Below the pieces are notes generated by a model that was given only the letters and a program-made list of their open reading frames with translations, made no database searches and was not told the DNA's origin. This document shows, piece by piece, positions 1 through 6,484 of a DNA stretch of 14,360 nt (position 1 is the first letter of the stretch; each line of letters begins with the position of its first letter). The stretch covers positions 1-14,360 of the forward strand of contig JBHJOJ010000080.1 in NCBI GenBank assembly GCA_050329835.1, given 5' to 3'. Source of the stretch: JANNOG01 sp050329835. Lineage in GTDB: Bacteria > Actinomycetota > Actinomycetes > Actinomycetales > JBBAYJ01. The position numbers and the translations under genes were made by a program.

Positions 1-2
1 CG

Positions 3-32
3 CCGGCCGGGGACGGGCCGCCCCCCGGCCGG
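3..32 (-). terminator. GC-rich hairpin downstream of the btuF-like gene
   Basis: A perfect 10-bp inverted repeat (3-12 pairing with 23-32, 10-nt loop) lies about 45 bases after the stop codon of the substrate-binding protein gene. There is no U-tract, which is usual for hairpin terminators in high-GC actinomycetes. If it works, it would separate this gene from any btuC/btuD genes lying beyond the window edge. Confidence 0.5.
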
Positions 33-75
33 AGCCTGCGGCCGGGGGCGGACCGCGCTCTCGGGGGGCACGGCG

Positions 76-1068
76 TCAGCCCACGGGCTGATCGGCCGGT
101 TCCTGCGACTCGGCGACCACCGCCGCCACGTCGGCCATGAAGTCGACGACCCGCGGCCCCCACCGGCTGGCGACGTCCTCGTCCACCGGGTGCACCCGGC
201 TCTCGGTGACGGCGGTCATGCCCGACCAGCCCGGCCGGGCCGCGACCTGCTCGGGGGTGACGCCGCAGCACGCGGCGTCCGCGAGGAAGATCAGGTCGGG
301 GTCGGCCGTGACCAGGAACTCCTCGGTGAGCTGGGGGTAGGGGTCCGCCGCCGGGTCGGTCGCGGTGTCGGCGATGTTCTCCAGCCCGAGGCGGGCGTAG
401 ACGTCCCCGATGAAGGTGGCCGAGGTGACGGAGAAGTACGTGGGGTCGAGCTCGTGGTAGTACGTCAGTGGCTCCTGCGCCGGCGGCAGCCCGGCGAGGA
501 TCTCCTCGACGTCGGCCTGCATCCCGGCCACCACCTCGGCGGCGCCGCCGACGTTGCCGGTGGCGACGCCGATCACCTCGATCTGGTCGTAGGCCTCGTC
601 CAGGGTGGTGGCCGCGGGCAGCAGCAGGGTCGGCACGCCGGCCGCCTCCAGCCCGGCCACCAGGTCGTTGGTGTCGTCCGAGGCGAGCACCAGGTCGGGG
701 GCGTAGCCGAGGACCGCCTCGACGTTGGGCTCGTACCCCGACAGCTCGGTGACCGGGGCCTCGGCGGGGAAGTCGGACTGGTCGTCGACCGCGACCACCT
801 GGTCCCCGGCCCCGACGGCGAACAGCGACTCGGTGGCGGTCGGGCTCAGGCTGACGATCGCCTCCGGCCGGGCCTCCAGCGTGATCTCACCGTCGCCGGA
901 GGCGACGGCGACCGGGAAGGCGTCGGCGGAGGCACCGGGGGACGGCGCCGACAGGGCGCCGCCGGTGGTCACCGTGGCGTCGGCGGTGTCGGCGTCGGTG
1001 CCCCCGCAGGCGGTGGCGACGGGCGCGACGAGGAGAAGGGCGATGAGAGCGGGCGCCGGGCGGCGCAT
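76..1068 (-). CDS. BtuF-like ABC transporter substrate-binding lipoprotein (probably cobalamin or corrinoid)
   Basis: A 330-residue extracytoplasmic solute-binding protein of the Peripla_BP_2 (FecB/BtuF) family. The N-terminus MRRPAP is followed by a hydrophobic stretch and a lipobox-like VATAC, so Cys21 is the likely lipidated residue and the protein would be anchored outside the membrane. The mature part has the usual two-lobe signatures: RPEAIVSLSPTATESLFAVG near the start, then PNVEAVLGYAPDLVLAS, and ADPDLIFLAD in the second lobe. The start at 1068 is preferred over 1074 and 1170 because GGAGG lies 6 nt upstream (1075-1079). The ligand is inferred from the cobalamin riboswitch just upstream; the family also binds iron-siderophores and heme. 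No permease or ATPase gene is visible; the genes that could follow on this strand are outside the window. Confidence 0.85.
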   Translation of the reverse strand: MRRPAPALIALLLVAPVATACGGTDADTADATVTTGGALSAPSPGASADAFPVAVASGDGEITLEARPEAIVSLSPTATESLFAVGAGDQVVAVDDQSDFPAEAPVTELSGYEPNVEAVLGYAPDLVLASDDTNDLVAGLEAAGVPTLLLPAATTLDEAYDQIEVIGVATGNVGGAAEVVAGMQADVEEILAGLPPAQEPLTYYHELDPTYFSVTSATFIGDVYARLGLENIADTATDPAADPYPQLTEEFLVTADPDLIFLADAACCGVTPEQVAARPGWSGMTAVTESRVHPVDEDVASRWGPRVVDFMADVAAVVAESQEPADQPVG

Positions 1069-1074
1069 GGGCAT

Positions 1075-1092
1075 CCTCCGTGAGGTCGGAGG
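1075..1092 (-). promoter_or_regulatory. Shine-Dalgarno-sequestering hairpin
   Basis: On the minus strand CCTCCG (1092-1087) and CGGAGG (1080-1075) form a perfect 6-bp stem with a 6-nt loop. The 3' arm contains the GGAGG ribosome binding site of the btuF-like gene, so folding would block translation. This fits a translation-type expression platform for the cobalamin riboswitch upstream. Confidence 0.65.
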
Positions 1093-1139
1093 ACGAAATA
1101 CCGTCGGCTGCGGCAGGGGGACCCGGTCGCGGCACGAGC

Positions 1140-1158
1140 AGTCCTTCGTCCGAGGACT
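1140..1158 (-). promoter_or_regulatory. Expression-platform hairpin with possible antisequestor loop
   Basis: AGTCCT and AGGACT form a 6-bp stem with the loop CGGACGA. GGACGAA (1151-1145), mostly this loop, is perfectly complementary over 7 nt to TTCGTCC (1097-1091). The latter overlaps the first two bases of the 5' arm of the SD-sequestering hairpin. The pairing could switch the ribosome binding site between hidden and open. The functional role is inferred from complementarity only. Confidence 0.4.
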
Positions 1159-1170
1159 CGTCGTGGCCAC

Positions 1171-1290
1171 GGGGCAGGCGACCTGGCTCGTCCGCCTCGA
1201 CCCGGGGGTCGGGACGGCTTCACAGTTGCGGGACAGCGCCGGGCTCGCACCGGACTTCGCTGCGTCCGTGACGCCCCGGGGACCCGGGGC
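1171..1290 (-). ncRNA. Cobalamin (B12) riboswitch aptamer
   Basis: Read on the minus strand, the conserved core at 1260-1220 is present: GCGAAGTCCGGTG, then GCTGTCCCGCAACTGTGA. It is followed by the B12-box-like GAGCCAGGTCGCCTGCC at 1189-1173. These match the cobalamin riboswitch family (Rfam RF00174) in order and spacing. The variable arm between them is short: a CGACC/GGTCG hairpin replaces the larger GCCACUG-containing arm of the long form. A GCCCCGGG/CCCGGGGC hairpin (1290-1273) lies at the 5' side; its 3' arm could instead pair with GCCCC at 1175-1171 to form the closing helix. The 5' boundary is approximate. The switch precedes a BtuF-like gene, a classic B12 regulon member, and would lower its expression when cobalamin is plentiful. 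Confidence 0.88.
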
Positions 1291-1299
1291 GGATTGACG

Positions 1300-2013
1300 T
1301 TAGCCCTCCGTGGCTCGCACGTCCACCACACCGGGCACGGGCGTGGTGCCCTCGAACCGGTCCCGCAGCAGGTCGACGCCGTGCTGCGGGTGCGCGTCGG
1401 CGGCCAGGTCGCGCCGCTCGGCCCGCCGGCGCGGCACGTCGAGGTGCATCGCGGCCTCCCGGCTCTCGGCCAGGGCGGGGTCCCGCTCGCCGTCGCGGTT
1501 GAACGACCACATGAGCCGCGGGTCGCCGAGCGGCAGGTCGTCGCCGGGCCGGCCGTCGTGGCGACCGGTGTGCCAGGTGTGCCAGGTCTTGCCGTAGGAG
1601 TTGAGCAGGCGCCGTAGGAGAGCCTTCTCGGCCGCGTGCGGCAGCCCGGGCGCGACCAGTTCGCCCGACAGCACCTCGTGGTTGTGCGGGTGCCAGTACC
1701 CCTGCTCCGCCTCGGGCAGGTCGTCGAACAGCCAGTCGGAGACGATGTACTCCACCCCGACGAGGTTGGCGTCGGAGGTGTTGCCGTCGAAGATCACGCA
1801 CTGGACGAGGCCGTCGTTGACGATCCGGCAGAAGTGGTGCGCCTCGGTCTGCACGTCCGGGGCGTCCCGGGCGCAGTGGAAGCCGACGAGGTAGACGTCG
1901 AAGCCCTTGAGCGGGGCGGCGTCCTGGAGCAGCCGGGCGCCGGCGTCCAGCAGGGTGAGGGCGACGCCCTTCCGGGCGCCCGCAGGGCTGACGGGGCTGT
2001 GCCGGCCCCTCAT
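1300..2013 (-). CDS. DUF1264 / oil-body-associated protein (OBAP)-like protein
   Basis: A 237-residue protein matching the DUF1264 family, whose plant members are called oil body-associated proteins. Recognisable blocks, in order: YLVGFHCARD, the His-rich QTEAHHFCRIVNDGLVQCVI, GVEYIVSDWLFDDLPEAEQ, WHPHNHEVLSGELVAPGLP, GKTWHTWHTG and LPLGDPRLMWSFNRDG. These span almost the whole protein and length is normal for the family. No signal peptide or membrane segment is evident. The biochemical function of bacterial members is not known to me. The first 20 or so residues are not conserved and no strong ribosome binding site precedes the ATG, so the true start could be slightly downstream. Its stop lies only about 40 nt before the riboswitch core of the next gene on the same strand. 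The upstream neighbour is divergent. Confidence 0.85.
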   Translation of the reverse strand: MRGRHSPVSPAGARKGVALTLLDAGARLLQDAAPLKGFDVYLVGFHCARDAPDVQTEAHHFCRIVNDGLVQCVIFDGNTSDANLVGVEYIVSDWLFDDLPEAEQGYWHPHNHEVLSGELVAPGLPHAAEKALLRRLLNSYGKTWHTWHTGRHDGRPGDDLPLGDPRLMWSFNRDGERDPALAESREAAMHLDVPRRRAERRDLAADAHPQHGVDLLRDRFEGTTPVPGVVDVRATEG

Positions 2014-2097
2014 GGCCGGTCCCTGGTCGCCGGTCTCACGGTCGCCTCACCTGTCCCTCGATCCCGGTCACGGACGGCCGCGACCCTCCGTGGCGGC

Positions 2098-2127
2098 TTG
2101 TGGCGGTCCCCACGCTACGACCAGACT
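2098..2127 (+). promoter_or_regulatory. Possible sdh operon promoter
   Basis: TTGTGG (2098-2103) and CAGACT (2122-2127), separated by 18 nt, resemble the actinobacterial housekeeping -35 and -10 boxes. They lie about 40 nt before the first gene of the operon. The remainder of the 152-bp divergent gap (2014-2165) shows no other clear signal. Confidence 0.3.
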
Positions 2128-2165
2128 GCACGGGTCGCGACGGAGCGACGTCTCGGAGGGATGCG

Positions 2166-2447
2166 ATGACGGTCGACGACGACCTCGGCAGGGCGACGGC
2201 CGCGGCGGCAGCGCTGCGGCGGGCGGTGGCGACCCTGCAGGACCGCCTCGGGGAGACGGTGGACGTGCGGCGCCTCGCCGACGACGTCACCCGGGTCGAG
2301 AGCGACCTCGAGCTGCTCCGCGCGGCGACGGGCGGCCGGGGACCGGCCGCCGCCCCGGCGGACGTCGTCTACATCCCGGAGGGCGAGTACGACCCGTCGC
2401 TCTTCGCGGGGGCGGACGACGAGCTCGGCCCCCACGGCAGGGCGTGA
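2166..2447 (+). CDS. Small conserved actinobacterial protein, first gene of the sdh1 operon
   Basis: A 93-residue acidic protein with no signal peptide or membrane segment. The first 55 residues look like two amphipathic helices (GRATAAAAALRRAVATLQDR and RRLADDVTRVESDLELLRAA), possibly a coiled coil. A Gly/Pro/Ala linker follows, then the conserved-looking tail VVYIPEGEYDPSLF and ADDELGP. The ATG at 2166 has GGAGG (2155-2159) 6 nt upstream; the open frame extends back to 2100 but without such a site. From memory it resembles M. tuberculosis Rv0250c in size, in the IP-x-x-x-YD tail and in its place just before the Sdh1 anchor gene. One base separates its stop from the next start, so the two are surely co-transcribed and perhaps translationally coupled. 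Function is unknown; a Sdh assembly or accessory role is inference. Confidence 0.82.
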   Translation: MTVDDDLGRATAAAAALRRAVATLQDRLGETVDVRRLADDVTRVESDLELLRAATGGRGPAAAPADVVYIPEGEYDPSLFAGADDELGPHGRA

Positions 2448-2448
2448 C

Positions 2449-3240
2449 GTGGCGACCACCACGCCGGCACCGCCTCCGGGCCGGGCCCGGATCGCCGCCC
2501 GGACCCTGCGCCGCGACCGCTGGTGGCTGGCCCCGGTGCTCACCGTCCTCGGCCTGGTGTTCTTCCTGGTCTACGGCCTGGTCAGGACGGCCTCCCAGCA
2601 GCACTACTACGTCGCCGAGCACGGCTACCTCAGCCCGTTCACCTCCCCCTGCGTCAGCGCGAGCTGCGAGCCCGGCGCCAGCCACTTCGGGGTGTGGTTC
2701 GGCGAGTTCCCGCCGCTGGTCCCGCTGGCGATCGTCAGCCTGCCGTTCCTGCTGCTCTTCCGGTTCACCTGCTACTACTACCGAAAGGCCTACTACCGGT
2801 CGTTCTGGCTGTCCCCGCCGGCGTGCGCGGTGGCCGAGCCGCACCCCCGGTACGCCGGCGAGGCGAAGTTCCCCCTGATCCTGCAGAACTCGCACCGGTA
2901 CTTCTTCTACGCCGCCTTCCTGGTGTCGCTCGTCAACACCTACGACGCGATCTACGCGTTCCAGTACGGTCTCGGCCTGGGCAACCTCATCCTCGTCGCC
3001 AACGTGGTGCTGCTGTGGGCGTACACCCTGTCCTGCCATTCCTGTCGGCACGTCATGCTGGGACGGCTCACCCACTTCTCCCGCCACCCCGTCCGGTACT
3101 GGCTGTGGACCCGGGTGTCGCGGCTCAACGCCCGGCACATGCTGTGGGCGTGGGTGACGATCGGCAGCCTCATCCTCACCGACGCCTACATCGGGCTGGT
3201 CTCGGCCGGTGTCCTGTCCGACCCGCGATTCGTGGGGTGA
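2449..3240 (+). CDS. sdhC: Succinate dehydrogenase (Sdh1-type) membrane anchor subunit SdhC
   Basis: A 263-residue integral membrane protein with about five hydrophobic segments (near residues 24-46, 87-111, 151-171, 177-196 and 235-257). It is the single large membrane subunit that anchors SdhA and SdhB and passes electrons to quinone. It corresponds to the Rv0249c-type anchor of mycobacterial Sdh1, not to the short SdhC/SdhD pairs. The GTG start follows the previous stop by one base, behind a modest GGCAGGG. At the end of the fourth hydrophobic segment is C196-H197-x-C199-x-H201 (SCHSCRH), and Cys68, Cys73, Cys108 and Cys126 occur elsewhere. Mycobacterial Sdh1 has been reported to carry a Rieske-type [2Fe-2S] cluster within its membrane domain; assigning these residues as its ligands is my inference. 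Confidence 0.87.
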   Translation: MATTTPAPPPGRARIAARTLRRDRWWLAPVLTVLGLVFFLVYGLVRTASQQHYYVAEHGYLSPFTSPCVSASCEPGASHFGVWFGEFPPLVPLAIVSLPFLLLFRFTCYYYRKAYYRSFWLSPPACAVAEPHPRYAGEAKFPLILQNSHRYFFYAAFLVSLVNTYDAIYAFQYGLGLGNLILVANVVLLWAYTLSCHSCRHVMLGRLTHFSRHPVRYWLWTRVSRLNARHMLWAWVTIGSLILTDAYIGLVSAGVLSDPRFVG

Positions 3241-3250
3241 GGGCGCGCCC

Positions 3251-5140
3251 ATGACCAGCCTGGAGACCCTGTCCTTCGACGTCGTCGTGGTGGGCGCGGG
3301 CGGCGCCGGTCTGCGCGCCGCGATCGAGGCCCGCGAGCACGGGCTGCGCACCGCGATCGTCTGCAAGTCCCTGTTCGGCAAGGCCCACACCGTCATGGCC
3401 GAGGGCGGGATCGCCGCGGCCATGGGCAACGTCAACTCCCGGGACTCCTGGCAGGTGCACTTCCGGGACACCATGCGCGGCGGGAAGTTCCTCAACCACC
3501 CGCGGATGGCGGAACTCCACGCCCGGGAGGCCCCCCAGCGGGTGTGGGAGCTGGAGACCTACGGCGCGCTGTTCGACCGCACGACCGACGGGCGGATCAG
3601 CCAGCGCAACTTCGGCGGCCACGAGTACCCGCGGCTGGCGCACGTCGGCGACCGGACCGGCCTCGAGCTCATCCGGACCCTGCAGCAGAAGATCGTCTCG
3701 CTGCAGCAGGAGGACGCCCGCGACGGCGGCGACCCCGAAGCCCGGCTGCGGGTGCTGCACGAGTGCACCGTGACGGACCTGCTGCTGTCCGGCGGCGCGG
3801 TCTCGGGGGCGCTGGCGTACTGGCGGGAGTCGGGCCGGTTCCTGGTGTTCGAGGCGCCCGCGGTGATCCTCGCGACCGGCGGCATCGGGAAGTCGTTCAC
3901 CGTGACGTCGAACTCCTGGGAGTACACCGGCGACGGCCACGCCCTGGCGCTGCGGGCCGGGGCGGGCCTGGTCAACATGGAGTTCATCCAGTTCCACCCC
4001 ACCGGCATGGTGTGGCCGCCGTCAGTGCGCGGGATCCTCGTCACCGAGTCGGTGCGCGGTGACGGCGGCGTGCTCCGCAACTCCGAGGGCCGCCGGTTCA
4101 TGTTCGACCACATCCCCGAGGTGTTCCGCAGCCAGTACGCCGACACCGAGGCCGAGGCCGACCGCTGGTACGACGACCCCGACCACAACAAGCGCCCGCC
4201 GGAGCTGCTGCCCCGGGACGAGGTCGCCCGCGCCATCAACACCGAGGTCAAGGAGGGCCGGGGGTCCCGGCACGGTGGGGTCTTCCTCGACGTCTCGACG
4301 CGACTGCCGGCCGAGGAGATCCGCCGCCGGCTGCCGTCGATGCACCACCAGTTCCGGGAGCTCGCCGACGTCGACATCACGGCCGAGCCCATGGAGGTCG
4401 GCCCCACCTGCCACTACGTCATGGGCGGGGTGGAGGTCGAGGCCGACACCGCGGCGGCCGTCGGGGTCCCGGGGCTGTTCGCCGCGGGCGAGGTCGCCGG
4501 CGGGATGCACGGATCCAACCGCCTCGGCGGGAACTCGCTGTCGGACCTGCTGGTGTTCGGCAAGCGGGCCGGGGCGGGCGCGGCGGCGTACCTCGCGGGG
4601 GCGCGGCGGGAGGCCCCCGCGGCGGGTGACGTCGACCGGGCGGTGGCCGCGGCCCTGTCGCCGTTCCGCTCCGAACCCGGCGAGAACCCGTACTCGGTGC
4701 ACTCCGACCTGCAGCACCTCATGAACGACCTGGTCGGGATCATCCGCCGCGGCCCGGAGCTGGACCGGGCGGTCGAGCGGCTGGCGGCGATGCGGGAACG
4801 GGTCGCCGCGGTGTCGGTCGAGGGGCACCGCCAGTACAACCCGGGCTGGCACCTCGCCCTGGACCTGCGGAACATGCTCGTGGTGTCCGAGGCGGTGGCC
4901 CGGGCGGCGGCGGCGCGCACCGAGAGCCGCGGCGGGCACACCCGGGAGGACTTCCCGCGGATGGACCCGCAGTGGCGCCGGGTCAACCTCGTCTGCCGGC
5001 TGACGGGCGAGGGGTCGGTGGCGGTGTCGCGGCAGCCGGTGCCCGGGATCCCCGGCGAGCTGCTGCACCTGTTCGACCCGGCGGAACTGGCGAAGTACTT
5101 CACCGACGAGGAACTGGCGAACCGGGGAGGACCGTCGTGA
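3251..5140 (+). CDS. sdhA: Succinate dehydrogenase flavoprotein subunit SdhA (Sdh1 type)
   Basis: A 629-residue flavoprotein that oxidises succinate to fumarate, or possibly the reverse, at the cytoplasmic face. The N-terminal FAD-binding motif VVVVGAGGAGLRAAIEA covers residues 11-27. His46 in KAHTVMAEGG is the expected covalent FAD attachment site. The capping and active-site motifs FHPTG (His249), ESVRGDGG (Arg269) and HYVMGGVE (His388) are intact, as is HGSNRLGGNSL near the end of the FAD domain. The ATG at 3251 is chosen because GAGGG (3239-3243), overlapping the sdhC stop codon, lies 7 nt upstream; the frame is open further back without a better site. Length and neighbours match mycobacterial Sdh1 (Rv0248c type). 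Its stop overlaps the sdhB start, implying translational coupling. Confidence 0.95.
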   Translation: MTSLETLSFDVVVVGAGGAGLRAAIEAREHGLRTAIVCKSLFGKAHTVMAEGGIAAAMGNVNSRDSWQVHFRDTMRGGKFLNHPRMAELHAREAPQRVWELETYGALFDRTTDGRISQRNFGGHEYPRLAHVGDRTGLELIRTLQQKIVSLQQEDARDGGDPEARLRVLHECTVTDLLLSGGAVSGALAYWRESGRFLVFEAPAVILATGGIGKSFTVTSNSWEYTGDGHALALRAGAGLVNMEFIQFHPTGMVWPPSVRGILVTESVRGDGGVLRNSEGRRFMFDHIPEVFRSQYADTEAEADRWYDDPDHNKRPPELLPRDEVARAINTEVKEGRGSRHGGVFLDVSTRLPAEEIRRRLPSMHHQFRELADVDITAEPMEVGPTCHYVMGGVEVEADTAAAVGVPGLFAAGEVAGGMHGSNRLGGNSLSDLLVFGKRAGAGAAAYLAGARREAPAAGDVDRAVAAALSPFRSEPGENPYSVHSDLQHLMNDLVGIIRRGPELDRAVERLAAMRERVAAVSVEGHRQYNPGWHLALDLRNMLVVSEAVARAAAARTESRGGHTREDFPRMDPQWRRVNLVCRLTGEGSVAVSRQPVPGIPGELLHLFDPAELAKYFTDEELANRGGPS

Positions 5141-5889
5141 GCTACCAGGGCAGCTTCCGGGTCTGGCGGGGCGAGGGCGCCGAGGGAGCGCTCGTCCACT
5201 ACACCGTCGAGGTGAACGAGGGCGAGGTCGTGCTGGACGTCGTCCACCGGCTCCAGGCCACCCAGGCGCCCGACCTCGCCGTGCGGTGGAACTGCAAGGC
5301 GGGCAAGTGCGGCTCGTGCAGCGCCGAGGTCAACGGGAAGCCCCGGCTGCTGTGCATGACCCGGATGAGCACGTTCTCCGAGGACGAGGTCGTGACCGTC
5401 ACGCCGCTGCGGACCTTCCCCATGTACCGCGACCTGGTGACCGACGTCTCGTACAACTACGTCAAGGCCCGGCAGGTCCCGGCCTTCGCCCCGCCCCCGG
5501 ACCTGGCGCCCGGGGAGTACCGGATGGCCCAGCGCGACGTCGAGCGGTCGCAGGAGTTCCGCAAGTGCATCGAGTGCTTCCTGTGCCAGGACGTCTGCCA
5601 CGTCATCCGCGACCACGAGGACAACACCGAGGCGTTCTCGGGCCCCCGCTACCTCATGCGCATCGCCGAGCTCGAGATGCACCCCCTCGACACCCGGGAC
5701 CGGGTGGCGCAGGCCCAGGACGAGCACGGGCTGGGCCGGTGCAACATCACCAAGTGCTGCACCGAGGTGTGCCCGGAGCACATCAAGATCACGGACAACG
5801 CTCTGATCCCGCTCAAGGAGCGGGTGGTCGACCGGCGCTACGACCCCGTCACCTGGCTGGGCGCGACGATCCGCCGCCGGCGGCGCTGA
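5137..5889 (+). CDS. sdhB: Succinate dehydrogenase iron-sulfur subunit SdhB (Sdh1 type)
   Basis: A 250-residue subunit that carries electrons from the SdhA flavin towards the membrane anchor. All cluster ligands are present. The N-terminal plant-type ferredoxin domain has Cys53, Cys58, Cys61 and Cys73 for the [2Fe-2S] cluster. By analogy with E. coli SdhB spacing, Cys144, Cys147, Cys150 and Cys212 hold the [4Fe-4S] cluster, and Cys154, Cys202 and Cys208 the [3Fe-4S] cluster. The GTG start at 5137 overlaps the TGA of sdhA (GTGA), with GGGGAGG ending 6 nt upstream; longer starts would fall inside sdhA. The C-terminus ends in a basic IRRRRR tail. It is the last gene of the operon and a strong hairpin follows. 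Confidence 0.95.
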   Translation: MSYQGSFRVWRGEGAEGALVHYTVEVNEGEVVLDVVHRLQATQAPDLAVRWNCKAGKCGSCSAEVNGKPRLLCMTRMSTFSEDEVVTVTPLRTFPMYRDLVTDVSYNYVKARQVPAFAPPPDLAPGEYRMAQRDVERSQEFRKCIECFLCQDVCHVIRDHEDNTEAFSGPRYLMRIAELEMHPLDTRDRVAQAQDEHGLGRCNITKCCTEVCPEHIKITDNALIPLKERVVDRRYDPVTWLGATIRRRRR

Positions 5890-5930
5890 CCGGAGCGAAC
5901 CTCGCCCGGGCGCCGACCGGGAACCGGCTC

Positions 5931-5959
5931 GAGGGCCGGGACGTCGTGTCCCGGCCCTC
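5931..5959. terminator. Terminator hairpin between convergent sdhB and hsp20
   Basis: A perfect 12-bp stem (5931-5942 with 5948-5959) closes a 5-nt loop. It lies 41 bases after the sdhB stop and 13 bases after the hsp20 stop on the other strand. The position suggests a shared, bidirectional terminator. There is no U-tract. Confidence 0.75.
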
Positions 5960-5972
5960 CTGCCGTGTCGCG

Positions 5973-6419
5973 TCAGCTTGCGGTCACGGCCTGCCGCGGC
6001 TCGCCCGCGGCGACCGAGATCCGCTTCGGCTTCACCTGCTCGGCGACGGGCAGGGTGAGCGTGAGGACGCCGTTGTCGTACGACGCCTCGATGCGGTCGA
6101 CGTCGATGCCGTCGCCCACGGTGAGCTGGCGCAGGTAGGTCCCGGCGAAGCGCTCGCCGGCGATCCACTGCGCGCCCTCCACCTGCTGGGCGGGGCGCTC
6201 GGCCTTGACGCTCAGCACGCCGTTGTCGACCGAGACGTCGAGCGAGGTCGGGTCGACGCCCGGCAGGTCGGCGGTGAGGACGTAGGCGTCGCCGTGACGG
6301 TAGAGGTCCATCGGCATGAAGCGCGGCGTGCGCGCCGTGCCGTTGGCCGGGCCGGCGTTCATGCCGAGCAGCTGCTCGGTGAGGCGGTCCAGGTCACGGA
6401 AGGGGTCGAAGCGGAGCAT
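5973..6419 (-). CDS. Hsp20/alpha-crystallin small heat-shock protein
   Basis: A 148-residue ATP-independent holdase that binds unfolding proteins in the cytoplasm and normally forms large oligomers. The N-terminus MLRFDPFRDLDRLTEQLLG is typical of bacterial Hsp20. The alpha-crystallin domain runs from about residue 36 to 132 and includes LTADLPGVDPTSLDVSVDNG and the signature DNGVLTLTLPV. A C-terminal I-x-V motif (RISV) is present for oligomer contacts. The ATG is preceded by GGAGG about 10 nt upstream. CIRCE and HAIR operators lie between 6453 and 6529, implying control by HrcA and HspR. From memory, M. tuberculosis acr2 (Rv0251c) is next to the same sdh1 cluster but upstream of it on the same strand; here the gene converges on sdhB. 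Confidence 0.95.
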   Translation of the reverse strand: MLRFDPFRDLDRLTEQLLGMNAGPANGTARTPRFMPMDLYRHGDAYVLTADLPGVDPTSLDVSVDNGVLSVKAERPAQQVEGAQWIAGERFAGTYLRQLTVGDGIDVDRIEASYDNGVLTLTLPVAEQVKPKRISVAAGEPRQAVTAS

Positions 6420-6452
6420 GGGATCAACACCTCCAGGTCGGTCGGTGACCCT

Positions 6453-6481
6453 GTTGGCACTCTCGGGTCATGAGTGCCAAC
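6453..6481 (-). promoter_or_regulatory. CIRCE operator (HrcA binding site)
   Basis: TTGGCACTC-N9-GAGTGCCAA (6454-6480) is a perfect 9-bp inverted repeat with the exact CIRCE spacing. It extends to 10 bp with the flanking G and C. Consensus is TTAGCACTC-N9-GAGTGCTAA, so each arm differs by a single symmetric base. It ends 33 bases before the hsp20 ATG and would cover the transcription start region, where HrcA binding represses. Confidence 0.93.
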
Positions 6482-6484
6482 ACC

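Noticed and set aside
1591..1620. Direct repeat of GCCGTAGGAG
   Set aside because: Two copies inside the DUF1264 coding sequence encode conserved-looking LLRR and NSYG residues; it is short and best explained by coding constraint.
4414..6168. A 584-codon open frame on the minus strand across sdhA and sdhB
   Set aside because: It is antisense to two well-supported genes, is Arg/Ala/Pro/Gly-rich with no recognisable domain, and is explained by GC-rich third positions removing stops from other frames.
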